A DNA stretch of 23,016 bases, taken from the NCBI GenBank assembly GCA_001953115.1, contig LSSL01001408.1, positions 1-23,016 on the forward strand, written 5' to 3'. The notes below the pieces were generated by a model. The model was not told the DNA's origin, searched no databases, and worked only from the letters and a program-made list of their open reading frames with translations. The position numbers and the translations under genes are program-made. This document shows, piece after piece, positions 1 through 12,650 of the stretch. The DNA is from Smittium mucronatum. Taxonomy: Eukaryota > Kickxellomycota > Harpellomycetes > Harpellales > Legeriomycetaceae. Position 1 is the first letter of the stretch. Every line of letters begins with the position of its first letter.

Positions 1-3000
1 TTTTTTTTTTTTTTTTTTTATAATATTTTCCGCTTATTAATTTTTTTTTAAATATGTCTATTTTCCAAATTGACCCACTTATATGAAAATAGATTTTTCC
101 TGGATTAAAAATTTTAAAAATTATCTATTTTTTCAATAATAATATCAAAAAAATAGATAAATTTTCAGAACTTACTTCTATAAGTTGTACATTTTTTTTA
201 AAATTAATTTCTAATATTTTTTTTTTTTTTAGCTTTTATTTGCTTTATTCTAAAGATATTCATCCTAAGATTTTTTAGGTTCAAATAAATGATATTATTG
301 ATGTTTTTTTCTAAATAATTTTATGTATATAAATAATTGAAAGTTTTTCTGATAGTCTTTTGATCAAAATTTTGAATATAATTATGAACGAAAATATTAT
401 TAAATATCAAACTTTTACATTTATCTATACCTGTTAAATAAACTTTAATACTAAAAGCTAAAAAAATAATATTTTAGTGTATTTTTAAAATAATTTTTAA
501 ATAGTTTTTCTAATCAAATATATCTTTAAAACAAAAGGATTTGAATTTGAATGTTGTTTTTTGTGTTTAATTTTGTTTATCGTTATATTAAAAAACCCTG
601 TTTATTAATCTCAGGATTTTTTTATTTAAATTTTGATTTAAAGTATTAATTGTGAAATTTTTTGGCTTTAAATATATAATTTCTTATTATAAAATATTAA
701 ATAATTTACTCTATGCCATATTTATTATCTTTGTAAATCCCTAATTTTATTTTTTTAAAAGTTGATTTTTAATTTTGAACTTACCTTCTATAAATTTTTA
801 GCTTTTTTTTTTCAAAAATAAAAACCATATATGCTTAAGTGAGGCAAAATGAGTTTGAGATATTATATCGAAATTAAATTTTTGTGGTTAATTAAATCAT
901 AAAATTTTAATTGCCTTTATTTTTTTACTCAGATCTGTGCTATAAGTTGGAAACAAAGAAATTTTTAAAATAGCAAAAAATCTATTTTTATCCGATATCA
1001 TACTTTTTTTTGAATAAAAAAAATTTAATCGGAAATCTCAAGACTTTAATTTCACATATTTTTTTTTTCAATTATAACAAGATATTTATATAGAGCTCCG
1101 GTTTTTCATTTGTCTTAGAATAAAAATTGACAATCAAATCAATGACTGCAGTAAATAAATCTAAAAATATTTTTTAAAACACTTAATAAAATGCACTTAA
1201 TAATAAACCTTTTTTTTTTCGTATTAAGCCATTAAATACTTTTTTTCTGATATTTATTATATCTAGACTTTTTTTTATTAACTATTTCGTCGTCAGTGAG
1301 CCATTTCGTGACATTTTTATGGCCAGTATTTATGTTGCCTTGATTTCCATTCAAAAAATTAACAATATATTGGCCGAAATTTTGAAATTGGCAAAATAGT
1401 TTGTATAGATTTAGCAAATCGGAGTGATTAGCACTCATGGAGAAGAAAGAGTTAAGGTTATTTTTATTTTATAAAACTTCGATCGAAATTTGGTAAAATT
1501 AAATATCATTTTGATTAAAGTTTGACTATTTTTAAAAAAAACTAACCATATCTTATAATATCTAAATTTTGTAAAAATAGCAAGAAGTGACGCACATTAC
1601 TACTATTATATATATAGGGTGTTTTTTTATACCTTATATTTTCATTAATCGGTTAATGTTAACAGATATCTTATATATCTCATCCTCTTTATTGATTTTT
1701 TGGCTGAATAATATAACTTAATTATAAAAATTACTTTAATCCAGCTCAAAAATATGATGACCCACTTTCTAATCCAAGCTGAATAGAGGGAGTAGATTTT
1801 TAATTAAATTTAAAAAAAAATTACATAAAAATTAGCAGCTTGTCTTTATAAGCATTCATATCTTTTTAACCGCATAAATTTTACAAATTTTACCATTGTT
1901 TATGTTTTTTTGCAATTAAATAAATAATTGGATATTTTTTTGAAATTTTAGTATCATATGATCTATAAATCGTTTGAAGTTATCCAATTAATTAAAATAT
2001 GTTAAACTAGAAATAATTTCTAGCTCCCAAACAAAATTTGGAGTTTTAATTTATCATATATATATTTTCAACCCCCAAATTTTGAATTTTTTTTTATTTA
2101 TGGGATTTTTAATTGCCTGACTTACAAATAATCGAATATTTCATGAATATTTTTATCTCTTTAATTAGAAAAAAACACACATATCCTGATCTTCAAAGTT
2201 CTCAAATAAGGTATTAGGTATATTGATGAACACAAAACAAAATTTTTTGATTTTTACCTCACTTATTTAGTCCTCGCTCAAATTATTTAACAAATTTTAG
2301 AAAATTCAGTTTAATACTCAATGAATTTTTGGGTTATAAAGTTCGCTTGTTTTTATTAATTATTTATCCAGTTTTTTTTTTATCCAGTAACATTTTATTA
2401 TACTGCCCCTGTATTATTATTAACTAATATAAAAGTGTAAAAAAGTCCAATACTCTCATAACTGATTTTATTAAATTATCTATATCCCAGTTGATACATA
2501 TGTCCTGGATATAAATAAACAGCAGCTAAAATTAAATTTTTTAATAGCGGCATTAATTTTTCGATTAAAAAATATCAATGTTGAAATATGTATGTAAAAA
2601 ATTAATAAACTACGTGATTTTAAAAAAAGGGGGTTAATCCGTAGGCGGAAAGATTTTTCGGAGAAATTTCTAAAAAATATCTTCTATTCGCTCATTTCTA
2701 TTTGCTTTAAGCCACACCGACCCCTTTTATTTACAATTTTTTTTATTAAAAAAAACCATAAAAAATACAATCAATCTTTTTATATAAATTCGTAGATTTT
2801 CGAAAAAAAATTCTTATCCTACTTAGTTGCACTAGATTAATATTTCTATAATTGCTGGGTATTTTTTTGATTTTTTTTGGAAATTTTTATATGTTATAAC
2901 TAAATTAAAGTATAATAAATCCTTAATAAAAAGTTTTGTACACAAAATATTTCTCAGATAATTCTTAAAAATTAATTCTACGTTTAAATTAGGCAAAATT

Positions 3001-3126
3001 TAATTCATATATACTCATCTAATTTAAAAAAACTAAAAAAAGGAATATAATAGGAAAAATTAAATCAAATTTCAGGAAATGAAATCTAAAGCATTCCTAT
3101 TCTCATTTAGTTGGTTTACTGGGAGA

Positions 3127-3136
3127 GGGGGGGGGG
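3127..3136 (+). repeat. G10 homopolymer in AT-rich DNA
   Basis: Ten consecutive G follow GGGAGA. It is the longest G run seen in the window and stands out in DNA of this composition. Only one long G run is present, so a four-tract intramolecular G-quadruplex is not predicted from it alone. Confidence 0.8.
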
Positions 3137-3320
3137 ATTTATAACCAAAGCAAACTCTTGAGTGTTTTGCACTCTAATCTATGTTTAATATATATTTTAT
3201 ACAAAGAGATTTAGATTTTTTGTTATTTTACTAAAAATATACCTTTTCTAAAACAAATTCAATTTAATTGTGATCAAATAAAAAAAATTCAACTTGTGGA
3301 ATTTGAGGCCAAATCAAAAA

Positions 3321-3401
3321 TAAGTAAAGTAAATTCTAAATAAGTGAATTCAATCCAAAAACAGTGAAATAAATTTAAAAATAAGTGAACATTTGTATGA
3401 A
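3321..3401 (+). repeat. Degenerate 20-base tandem repeat, about four units
   Basis: Four consecutive units of 20-21 bases start with TAAGT or ACAGT followed by AAA or GAA (3321-3340, 3341-3360, 3361-3381, 3382-3401). The unit starts are regular, but the second half of each unit is poorly conserved and AT-rich, so part of the match is compositional. Related GTGAA-type words occur in inverted orientation around 3560-3680. Confidence 0.4.
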
Positions 3402-6400
3402 TTAAATATAATCAATTTAAAAAAATAATAAATTTGAATAAAAAAACCAATCCAAATTGGAAAAAATAACAAAAATCATTAATTTAATTTTTTTTAATAC
3501 ATATTATGAAAATATCCAGAAATCATTTTTTAAAGACCCTATAGGTTTTTTAATTCTCAATATTCATATTCACTTTTTTAATGTTCAAATTTACTAAACT
3601 TTTTAATTTCCGCATTTAATTGGATTCACCGCGTCCAAATTTAATTCATTTATTTCGAATTAATCTTTGCCTATTTTTTATTTGGTCGCACATTCTCCGG
3701 ATCGGATTTATTTATTTTCTTTTTGATCCCGATTTCTTCGAAATTTAATTAATGAATATATAAAATGAATATTGATTTTTTTATTGAGGCGACTGGATTC
3801 AAATCCATATTTAATTTTTTTAACTGATACAGATTTATTTCAATCTCTTGTTTTTTTTTCAAGTCTAGAAAAATTTTAGTTAATTAAATATTTATTAAAA
3901 CATTTTTTGATATATTAATATTTTATTTTTGATTTCAAAAAATATAAATTTAACGTAAAATATACCCTTTCTCTTTTGAAGGATAGAAAGAAAGAATATA
4001 ATTATATTGAAAATTGAAAAAAATTTAAATCGAAAACGAAAATCCAAATTGTAATTTGAAATTTGAAATTTATATCGGTGATATAAAATGTGCCTAATAT
4101 TATATATAATTATTATTTTCTAATCCGATAGGCTGAAATGAGTTTTAAGTCAGAACCGCAATATAAAGTTAATGAAATATCAAAAACCACTAGCTGATCT
4201 CAATATTCAAGATTTTGACAGTCAAGGACCCCTTATCAAAAAAGATAGGCCGTATTGAGGTTAAATTTTTCTGAAATTATGTATCTTTAAAAAATTTATT
4301 GATATATAAAAGAAATATTTAATAAAACTCTAGTATAGCTAGGGGATATATAAATATATTATGATATCGATACTCATAGAAAATTTCAGTTCCTGAAATT
4401 TAAGGATAAGGAAGTACAACAAAAGATAAAAATATTAGAATGTTTTATAGGAAAGAAATCCAATTTTAGAAGCTATCAAATACACAGAAAATTTTATAAA
4501 TTTAATTATAAGATTTTTTATAAAAAATTATGCAAATATCTAAATAATGGTTTTCGAACATAAGAAAGTTAAAAATTTTTGCTCAAAGAGCATATAGATA
4601 CACTGAAAACAGAAGATTCAGGTAAAATACCTAAATGGCTGAATATATTGACTTAAAAGTTAAAATTATGTGGAAAAGGGCACCGCAAATATTTACTTAT
4701 TGAAAAAAATATAGTCACTGGAAAAAAATATGAGAATAACCCAAAATAAAATATAAAAAAGAATAAAAAAAACCTCAGAAAAATAATAAAAAAAAATCAG
4801 AAAATAAAAGGGTAAAAATTTTTAATAAAAAAATTCATAAGAGTGTGAAGAATGGTAGCATAGGGGATAATGTTGGTATAAGATATGACATAAATTCGTT
4901 TATAACTCCTTCTAATAAACCTGACATAAGCGGGAAAAAAACTCAATTAAAATAGGGAAAATAATAGACATTTGCCAGAAATAAAAATATAAAAAAATTA
5001 TTATAAGAATAATCGGCTTAGGATAAAATAAAAGGTATATAACCTTATTTCTTTTTAACTCAAAGGTTATTTTTTAAACCTAAAAAGTCAAAGGTACGAT
5101 GAAAGCTTTGAAAAGCGTAGAGAAGCAATATAAAATAAATAAAAATAGGAACCTAAAAACATTGTTTAAAGAAGTCAAAAAATATACAGAGTACCCATGA
5201 TTCACCCAGATTTTCAGATAAACATCTAAATTTCCTAAATATCAGTATAATCAATGTAAATATGGAGAGAAATGGTAATATAAGTATAAATATAAAGATA
5301 TTTTCGAAGAAGAGGCGTTGAGAGAAAATTTATTCAAAATTTTGAATTCAAATTCAATTCAATTCCAAATTTAATTAATGATAGATTATAGCTTCAAAAA
5401 AATAGTAAAATGTTCATTTCAGGTCACAGCTTTGAAATGAAAACCGGATTTTGAATAGAAATGGGTTATTATTTGTGTCTAAATTCCAATCTAGTCCAAT
5501 AATGTAAACTTGGATTTCTACCAAAACAAAATAAATACATTTTTTGAAATTTATTATCACTGTAACGCCTGAAAAAAAAAAAAGACAACAACTATGCACC
5601 TATTTTAAAATAAAAAAAAGCTCAGATAAATCCTGTTTTAATGATAATTATATTAAATACCCGGATAAACTTTCCCGGTACAACTATTGGAAGGGGAAAA
5701 TGTTATTTTAAAAATATAAACCAACTATTATTTATATTAAAATTGATTCCTCACCCATAATTCTAAATCTTTGGAAGGAGTAATTAAAATCGCATTAATT
5801 AAAAACCACATTATGAAAATGAAATAATAACTGTTAAGATAATCCAACTTTATAATTGGAAATGAATGAGAATATTTCAGGTTTTGTTTTGTAAAAAGTT
5901 TATTACAGTTATATAAAATATTATAAGGGTATGATTATTGATGGCATGGAAGTTCTAGATATTAAAACATAATAAAAATAACCCCCAATAAATTACGAAG
6001 GGGAAAACTCAAAAAATAATTTAATAAGAGAAATAAAAAATGTATAAGTAGAGTAAATTTGGAAATAGAATTTTGAAAAATAAAAAACAAGAATTGGTCG
6101 CTTTTTATTTGAGGGGTATTGTATCAATAGGTTCTAAATAATAGGTGTTTGATCTAAAAATTCTCATCATAAATTTATCACTTTAAAAATTTTAAATTTA
6201 AACTGTAAAAATATAAAAGAGATTAATATCATGAAACCAAGCTCAAAGATTTTAGCAAATTTTTAAAATAAAAATTAAATTATGAAAAATTTAAACTGTA
6301 AATATAACTTCAAAGCTGATTCAAACGAATAAAAAATTAGCAAGAAATAATAATCCTAAATTTTAAGAAGATCTGTTTTAAAAAAAACGACAAATTTTCA

Positions 6401-8560
6401 TATGATGAACCAAATAATCTTTAAAATTGATTAATAAAGAAAAAAACCCCTTATGAGTCTATATTTAATTATAAAATAAATAGATAAGTTCAACTAAATA
6501 AAAATAATAATTACTAAAAAGAAACATCTAAATATAATAATTATATGATCCAACAAAAAATTGACATAAAAAAACGGGATATCAAATGAAGTGAAAATAA
6601 GAAATTTAACAATTATTCGATGAAATTTTAATTTTATTTGAGATAAATTTTTTTAGAAAATTTAAATAATTTATATCACATTTTTACTAAAAATAAATTA
6701 ATATTAAGGATAAAAAACCAATTACCTCCCAAAAAGCAAAAATATATTTATAAAAATAGAATCGATGCAAATGGAAAAATATTTCTAGTAAAACCAGATA
6801 ATAAAATAAATTTACATAGAGTGATAAAAAAAACCCCTGAAAGTATGGAATAAACTTTGAATTCTATTAAAAAAATAACGAAAAAATAGCCGTAAAATTA
6901 ATATTTTTTTTGATAGTTCATTTGAAATTCAAAGACCTAATGGTATTAATGATAGATTCCTATTTTTCTTAATTTAAAAAAAAAAGACACTAAAAATTTT
7001 AAAAACTAAAAACATATTATCCTATTCAATATAGTCGAAAAAATTCAATGAAAATTTTTATTGGGAGCCTAACAAATGAAAAAAATTCAGGATATATATA
7101 AAAAATAGACATATTTACAACATCTCAGCAGCATACTTTCCGATTTAGAAAAGAATAAATAACCCGTATGCAATCAACAGGAGCCTAATAACGCTTGTAA
7201 AATAAAAAAGACAAGATATGACTAATTGATTATATCTATTTATATTTCTAGAAAATTTTGCATTTTAAGGTCTATTTAAAAAAAAATCAAATACCTCTAA
7301 AAAAATCCAAATGCCTCAATTAAAATAAATTGAAATTTTCATCGGAAAAAATCTATATAATAGTGACTTAGAAAAGAGAGAAAATTACCACCTATATTAT
7401 TTAAAATAAAATAGAAACCCCTCACATCTCTATTTTAAATTATAGGGAAGTTAAAGAAATCTCAACAACCAGTGTATAGCTTAAATTCATAAAATATTTA
7501 GATATTTGTAAAATAGAATATATATATTTTTATATTAAAGGAATATATTTGTGATATCCTTAAAAATGCATTAATTGGCCTCAAAATCTAAAAAAAAAGA
7601 GGATTATTCAATATTATTTAAAATATAAATTAAAAAATATAAAATTTTGTTGATAATTTTATAGAGCTAAATAGAATTTCAAATAGCCGAAAAAAAATTT
7701 TCACCGCACCAGTTTAGCAGTTCAAAAAAAATACCAGAAATTATCCGTTGAAATTTTAAAGCAAATAAACAGTTGGAAAAAAAATCAAAAATTCTTTTAA
7801 GAAGAGGATTTATACTTTACTTCACATTTTTTCTCCAAAATTTATAATAAAACGCCCAAGTGACAGTTTTATAAAGGGGTTATATTTAAAACTAAAAAAA
7901 CTATTGAGGAGTTTATTTGGAACAAAAAAAAATTAAAACCTGATTTGATTTGAGGTTTTAGAATTGAATTACTCAATATAAAAGCCCATTCAAAATCTCT
8001 GTTCCTAAATATTTTAAAATTCATGATTACAAATAAAGCTAAAATGTGTGCTTCTCTTGAAGTATGTGTTCTCTAATTTATACCTAATATATAAGAATGA
8101 AAATGAAAATATCTCTTTATTTATTGATAAATAATCAAAAAATAAAAAAAATAAATAGTTTTTTACCAATCTGCAAATTATATTTTAAAGCCGTCGATAC
8201 TTTATGATATATATATACCCAAAGTTTCAAAAAAGACCCATATAACATAAATTTTCTTGTAAAAGGTATCTAAGTAGTCTAATAGGAATATTAATTTCAA
8301 AAAAACTACCAATATTGACTACCTAAAAATGATTTAAAAATTTATGGGATTAAATTAGTCGAAGAAAGTTAGTATGAAATGACATTATCATACTATATAA
8401 TGTACAAATTACTTCTAAATTTAACTAAAAAAGCATTTTTATCTTATTTATTTATTTATTCCATGATATTTTTCTATTAAATTGACGAAATATTTTTTTT
8501 TCAAAAAAAATAGGGTTTTATAGCAATATAAAGTTGTATCATTGGGGGTTTCCAATACTG

Positions 8561-8576
8561 TCGATAAATTTATCGA
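8561..8576. repeat. 16-base perfect palindrome
   Basis: TCGATAAATTTATCGA reads the same on both strands. It lies in empty AT-rich DNA with no gene nearby. Palindromes this short are not rare in AT-rich sequence, though the CG pairs near each end make it a little less trivial. Confidence 0.6.
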
Positions 8577-10544
8577 ATTTTATTTAAAATTTTATATAAT
8601 TTATTTTTAATTTCAGTTAAAGATTGTCCAAGAGAAAATTCCATCGAGTAAAATTGAAAATGAAAAATTATAGTTTAATATAAAAAATGATTAAACTAAA
8701 TTTAAGAAAGGAAAGATCGATAGCATAGAAAATTGTTGATCAAGCAAAACATTTATATTTTATTTTATCAGTATCGGTTGATTGATTGCGTCATTAAGTT
8801 TATCTACATGTGAAAAATAATCGATTCTGCTAATAACTGAAAATAATTTCGATTAATTATTTGATAAATAAACAGCTTAAAATACACATATTTTTAAAAT
8901 AAACAATAAAAAAATCAAAGATTCAAGTTAAAAATTGACTTTAAAACTATGTTCTAAGTAAAAAAAGTTTATCAAGAATTCCGATTCATGAAATTATATT
9001 CAAAATAGCGATTATCTAACATATAAAGGATGTAACAGAAAAATAAGGGAATTTTAGGACGCAAAATATAGAATTTAAATAATAAATCGACCAAAATTTG
9101 AATTTTTAGGATAATTATTTTTGATGAAATTCTCCTTGATTTAATGAAAACACATACAACTGTATTAAGCCCAAATATCAATTTAATTTATGCTCAATTT
9201 TCCATGCTCATCAATTTGAGGTGAAAATATTTTGATATGAAATTAATTTATAGTTATCTAGTTGCAATAATTTAAAGTATTTTTCATAAAAAAGAAATTA
9301 AAAATTATACTTGTAGCGTAGAAAGTTACAAAAATTACAAATTTTTTGTATAAAGTCATAAAAAAAAATAAAAGTATATTTTTTAGGGAATAAAATCATA
9401 TAGATGTAATTTTTACTTTTTTATCGCCAATGAAGACCAAAATTACCAACATTGATATTCTCAATAGCTTTTCTATATAGAAAAATTTTAGATATAAGAA
9501 CTAATTAGCTCCGAATAAAAAAATTTACCAACTCAAGGAAAATTTAATCGAAGGAAGAAATGGCATATAGAAAAAAATATATAAAAACAAAAATAAAATA
9601 AAATCCTGAAATAAAATTAATAATGTTGATCATATTAGGTTATACTAAAATTTTTCATTTATGACAATAACCCAATTACTATAACAATTGTTCTTTTCTT
9701 ATTTCTAATCCAATTTTTGAATTTACCCATTTCATAAAACTTGTAATAAAATATAATTTTAAATTAAACATGGCGAAATAACGTTAAAATTAATATGGTA
9801 ATATATCGTCAAATATATTGATTTTAAACAAAAAAAAATTTAAAAAAAATATTATAAGGGGGGCTTGTATAAAATAAATTTACCGTAAAAAAAAGAAGGG
9901 GTTTTTAATTTTTATTGAGATTTAAAAATAGTTTAATTATAGTTTATTGATGATATTTATCTTTTATTAAAAATTAGATGGTATTAATAAAATTTACCGA
10001 ATATCTATCCATTTTTCACTTATTTGGTAGTTTTAATGCCGATAGAAAATATTAAATCCTATCAATTTTTTAAAAAAATTCGTAAAAATTGGATGTAGAA
10101 AAGTTTTTTCTAAATTGAGAAACATTTTTTGGGTTGATAGATTATAATTTTTACTGAAAGATACAGTCCAAAGGAATAAGTTTGATATTCAAGGCAATTT
10201 TACCTTCAAAAAACCCCCCTATTTTGAATAAAATGACTGAAAATTTCCGAATGTGGTTTTTTAGATGTTATAAAATTTAAAATTTTAAAATTTTATTAAC
10301 TTTTTCTGTTATAAATTCACTTTATTTTAAATTATTTTTTATTCATGAAGTGATATATGCCATTATTTCTATTTTATTAAAACCCACCAATTCAATTTTA
10401 ATTAAGATCAAATCATTTTTACTTTTTGCGAAGTTTTTCGATTAAAAGGTTAGTTCAAAAATTTAGAAAAAAAACCCTAATCAAACTAACTTTACCGTTC
10501 TAAAATATCTGTTCAGCTGATTATTGACTCAAGAATTCCAGTCA

Positions 10545-10572
10545 TCTATTAATAATTTAAATTATTAATAGA
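10545..10572. repeat. 28-base perfect palindrome near the LINE 3' end
   Basis: The arms TCTATTAATAATTT and AAATTATTAATAGA are exact reverse complements with no spacer. As RNA or single-stranded DNA this would form a 14-bp AU-rich stem. It lies just beyond the last recognisable coding remnant of the minus-strand retrotransposon (about 10,670), so it may belong to that element's 3' region. Chance in AT-rich DNA is the alternative. Confidence 0.65.
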
Positions 10573-11300
10573 CTTTCAAAAAGAATGCCATACAAAAACT
10601 TCGCTGTTCACAGTTTAGTTTTTGGCCAAATTCTTCAACGCGTAGTTATTGTAAAGATTTTTTAGAACTTTGCCTCAAATTTTTTCCCTAACTGCTCTAA
10701 CTGAGCTTGGCCAAAAGAAGAAAAATTAAAATTCTCTGAAATTTTATATTTTGTGCAAAGAATCACTCAACTGAAATTTTGGTGGAGTTATCCTATTTCT
10801 TTTCTAATAAAAATATTTACTTGGACGTCTCTGGGGTATTTTTTTTATATAGAAAGGGCAAAAGGATTTAAATTTTACATCGATGATTTTCGCATTGGCC
10901 AGGCGTTGAAACATCCAAAATTAGCCTATTCGTATTTTACCGATTTCCTGGAATCCTATCAGCTGATTTGGGAACAGGTCTTGAAGTTTTATCCAACTTC
11001 CAGAATATTTTATTCCTTGATCTAGAGCTCATTTGTGAATAATAGATTGGTTATTTAATTTTTTCGATCGGCCAGTTATTTTCAATTTAAAAAATTCCAC
11101 TGGTTTTACAATATTTTTTCTCCATTTTGGTGTTCCCACCACCCATGTGCTAATTCTTTATCTGTGGGGACTATTAATCAAGTGGCTATCCAAGTTTTAG
11201 AATTTTTCCCACTTATGAAATGCGCGCTCGCGGGCTACACTGGTTTTCATAAATACTGATTTCATACCAAATTCAACCCTAAGTCTTTGAATTGAAGCAT

Positions 11301-11504
11301 ATTTGCCGACCCGTGCAGCGAGTCTAATTGCTTTATTGATTTCACTTTGTATATATCTGGTGCTATATTCACGCATACCGAATGTTTATCACCGTAACAT
11401 CCGATTGGCATGAGTACTGAATTTATAAATTTTATTTTTATCACAGTTGCAAGATCAGTCCTAGATAAAAATATATACCCGCCAAAATATGCATTTCTAA
11501 CCTT
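11301..11504. repeat. 204-base direct repeat, left copy, ending at the gap
   Basis: Base for base identical to 11925-12128 as far as I can read. This copy ends exactly at the first N. It covers part of the RT remnant (KVRNAYF through AARVGK on the minus strand). Sequence beyond its left end continues the RT frame, so this copy joins correctly to the downstream part of the pseudogene. Confidence 0.95.
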
Positions 11505-11924
11505 NNNNNNNNNNNNNNNNNNNNNNNNNNNNNNNNNNNNNNNNNNNNNNNNNNNNNNNNNNNNNNNNNNNNNNNNNNNNNNNNNNNNNNNNNNNNNNNN
11601 NNNNNNNNNNNNNNNNNNNNNNNNNNNNNNNNNNNNNNNNNNNNNNNNNNNNNNNNNNNNNNNNNNNNNNNNNNNNNNNNNNNNNNNNNNNNNNNNNNNN
11701 NNNNNNNNNNNNNNNNNNNNNNNNNNNNNNNNNNNNNNNNNNNNNNNNNNNNNNNNNNNNNNNNNNNNNNNNNNNNNNNNNNNNNNNNNNNNNNNNNNNN
11801 NNNNNNNNNNNNNNNNNNNNNNNNNNNNNNNNNNNNNNNNNNNNNNNNNNNNNNNNNNNNNNNNNNNNNNNNNNNNNNNNNNNNNNNNNNNNNNNNNNNN
11901 NNNNNNNNNNNNNNNNNNNNNNNN
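11505..11924. other. Assembly gap of 420 N
   Basis: A run of 420 undetermined bases. Because identical 204-base copies abut both sides, the gap is probably not real missing sequence but a scaffold join between two contigs that overlap by 204 bases. Long reading frames that appear to cross this run are artefacts. Confidence 0.97.
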
Positions 11925-12128
11925 ATTTGCCGACCCGTGCAGCGAGTCTAATTGCTTTATTGATTTCACTTTGTATATATCTGGTGCTATATTCACGCAT
12001 ACCGAATGTTTATCACCGTAACATCCGATTGGCATGAGTACTGAATTTATAAATTTTATTTTTATCACAGTTGCAAGATCAGTCCTAGATAAAAATATAT
12101 ACCCGCCAAAATATGCATTTCTAACCTT
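11925..12128. repeat. 204-base direct repeat, right copy, starting at the gap
   Basis: Identical to 11301-11504 and beginning with the first base after the N run. Sequence beyond its right end continues into the upstream RT pieces, including YLGYIFNDNW and the FADD block. Identity is complete although the surrounding element is old and heavily mutated, which argues against a true ancient duplication. Confidence 0.95.
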
Positions 12129-12650
12129 TGTTTTTTTTTATGTTTGATATTGATGACCAATTATCATTGAAAATGTATCCAAGATATTAATATTTTTGAA
12201 GAATTTCTAAATTTTGGCCCTGGACCGTGAATCGATCATTTATTTTGGAGCCGATTTAAGAATTCCGCACTTGAATGCATTGATTTTCGTTTTCTAGGGG
12301 TTAACCCAACGAGATACTGGATTTAGAGATCTTTGAAGTGGATCCGGCGTATTTGCAATTACTACAGAATCATCAGCGAATAAAATTTCGGGGATGCTTT
12401 TTCCTAGTGATGGTACATATACTTCCTCCATACCATCAAAAATGTCGCTAATAAAGAGATTGAGTAAAAAAGATGATTCTGGGCACCCTTGTCTCACACT
12501 GCATAAATATTCTGATGTCCCTGTAGTACCATCACCTACTCGGGCTATCAATTTAGGTGATTCATACATCCCCTTTTATTGCAACTAAGATTTTACCACC
12601 AAATTCCATATTTCTGAGTTTAAATATTGTTGTAATTCGGGATAGGCTAA

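Larger units (their letters stand above)
1..10640. other. Very AT-rich gene-poor tract
   Basis: This stretch is dominated by A and T runs, with a T19 run at its very start. The few reading frames of 60-90 codons are rich in Phe, Ile, Lys and Asn, have no recognisable motif, and are what random AT-rich DNA gives. I found no tRNA, rRNA or splice-supported gene. Composition is not uniform: the first 2.5-3 kb are T-biased on the + strand, while about 4.3-8 kb are strongly A-biased and purine-biased (line 5101-5160 has 34 A, 10 T, 10 G). It could be heterochromatin, an old transposon graveyard or ordinary intergenic DNA of an AT-rich fungus; the sequence alone does not decide. Confidence 0.6.

Noticed and set aside
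3789..3806. GGATTCAAATCC, resembling a tRNA T-loop/B box
   Set aside because: No acceptor stem, anticodon arm or A box can be placed around it; it is an AT-rich near-palindrome.
4131..4256. Short + strand open stretch ending PLADLNIQDFDSQGPL then KKDRPY
   Set aside because: It looks slightly protein-like, but is only about 38 codons, has no motif or splice context, and sits in decayed AT-rich DNA. It may be a fossil but I cannot support it.
4773..4955. A 60-codon + strand open stretch, Lys/Asn-rich, with NGSIGDNVGIRYDINSFITP
   Set aside because: No start codon, and the length is unremarkable for an A-rich strand with few T-starting codons. Possibly old coding, not callable.
8443..8460. Short TTTA tandem run
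   Set aside because: Only about four units, expected in DNA of this composition.
10753..11025. 90-codon + strand reading frame (Trp/Phe/Tyr-rich)
   Set aside because: It is the complement of the RT C-terminal part on the minus strand (GFQEIGKIRIG, KSFCPF) and has no motif of its own.
11262..12068. Apparent 268-codon minus-strand frame crossing the N run, and similar frames on both strands here
   Set aside because: They exist only because N codons contain no stops, and their two ends repeat the same peptide because of the duplicated 204 bases. The real content is the RT pseudogene.
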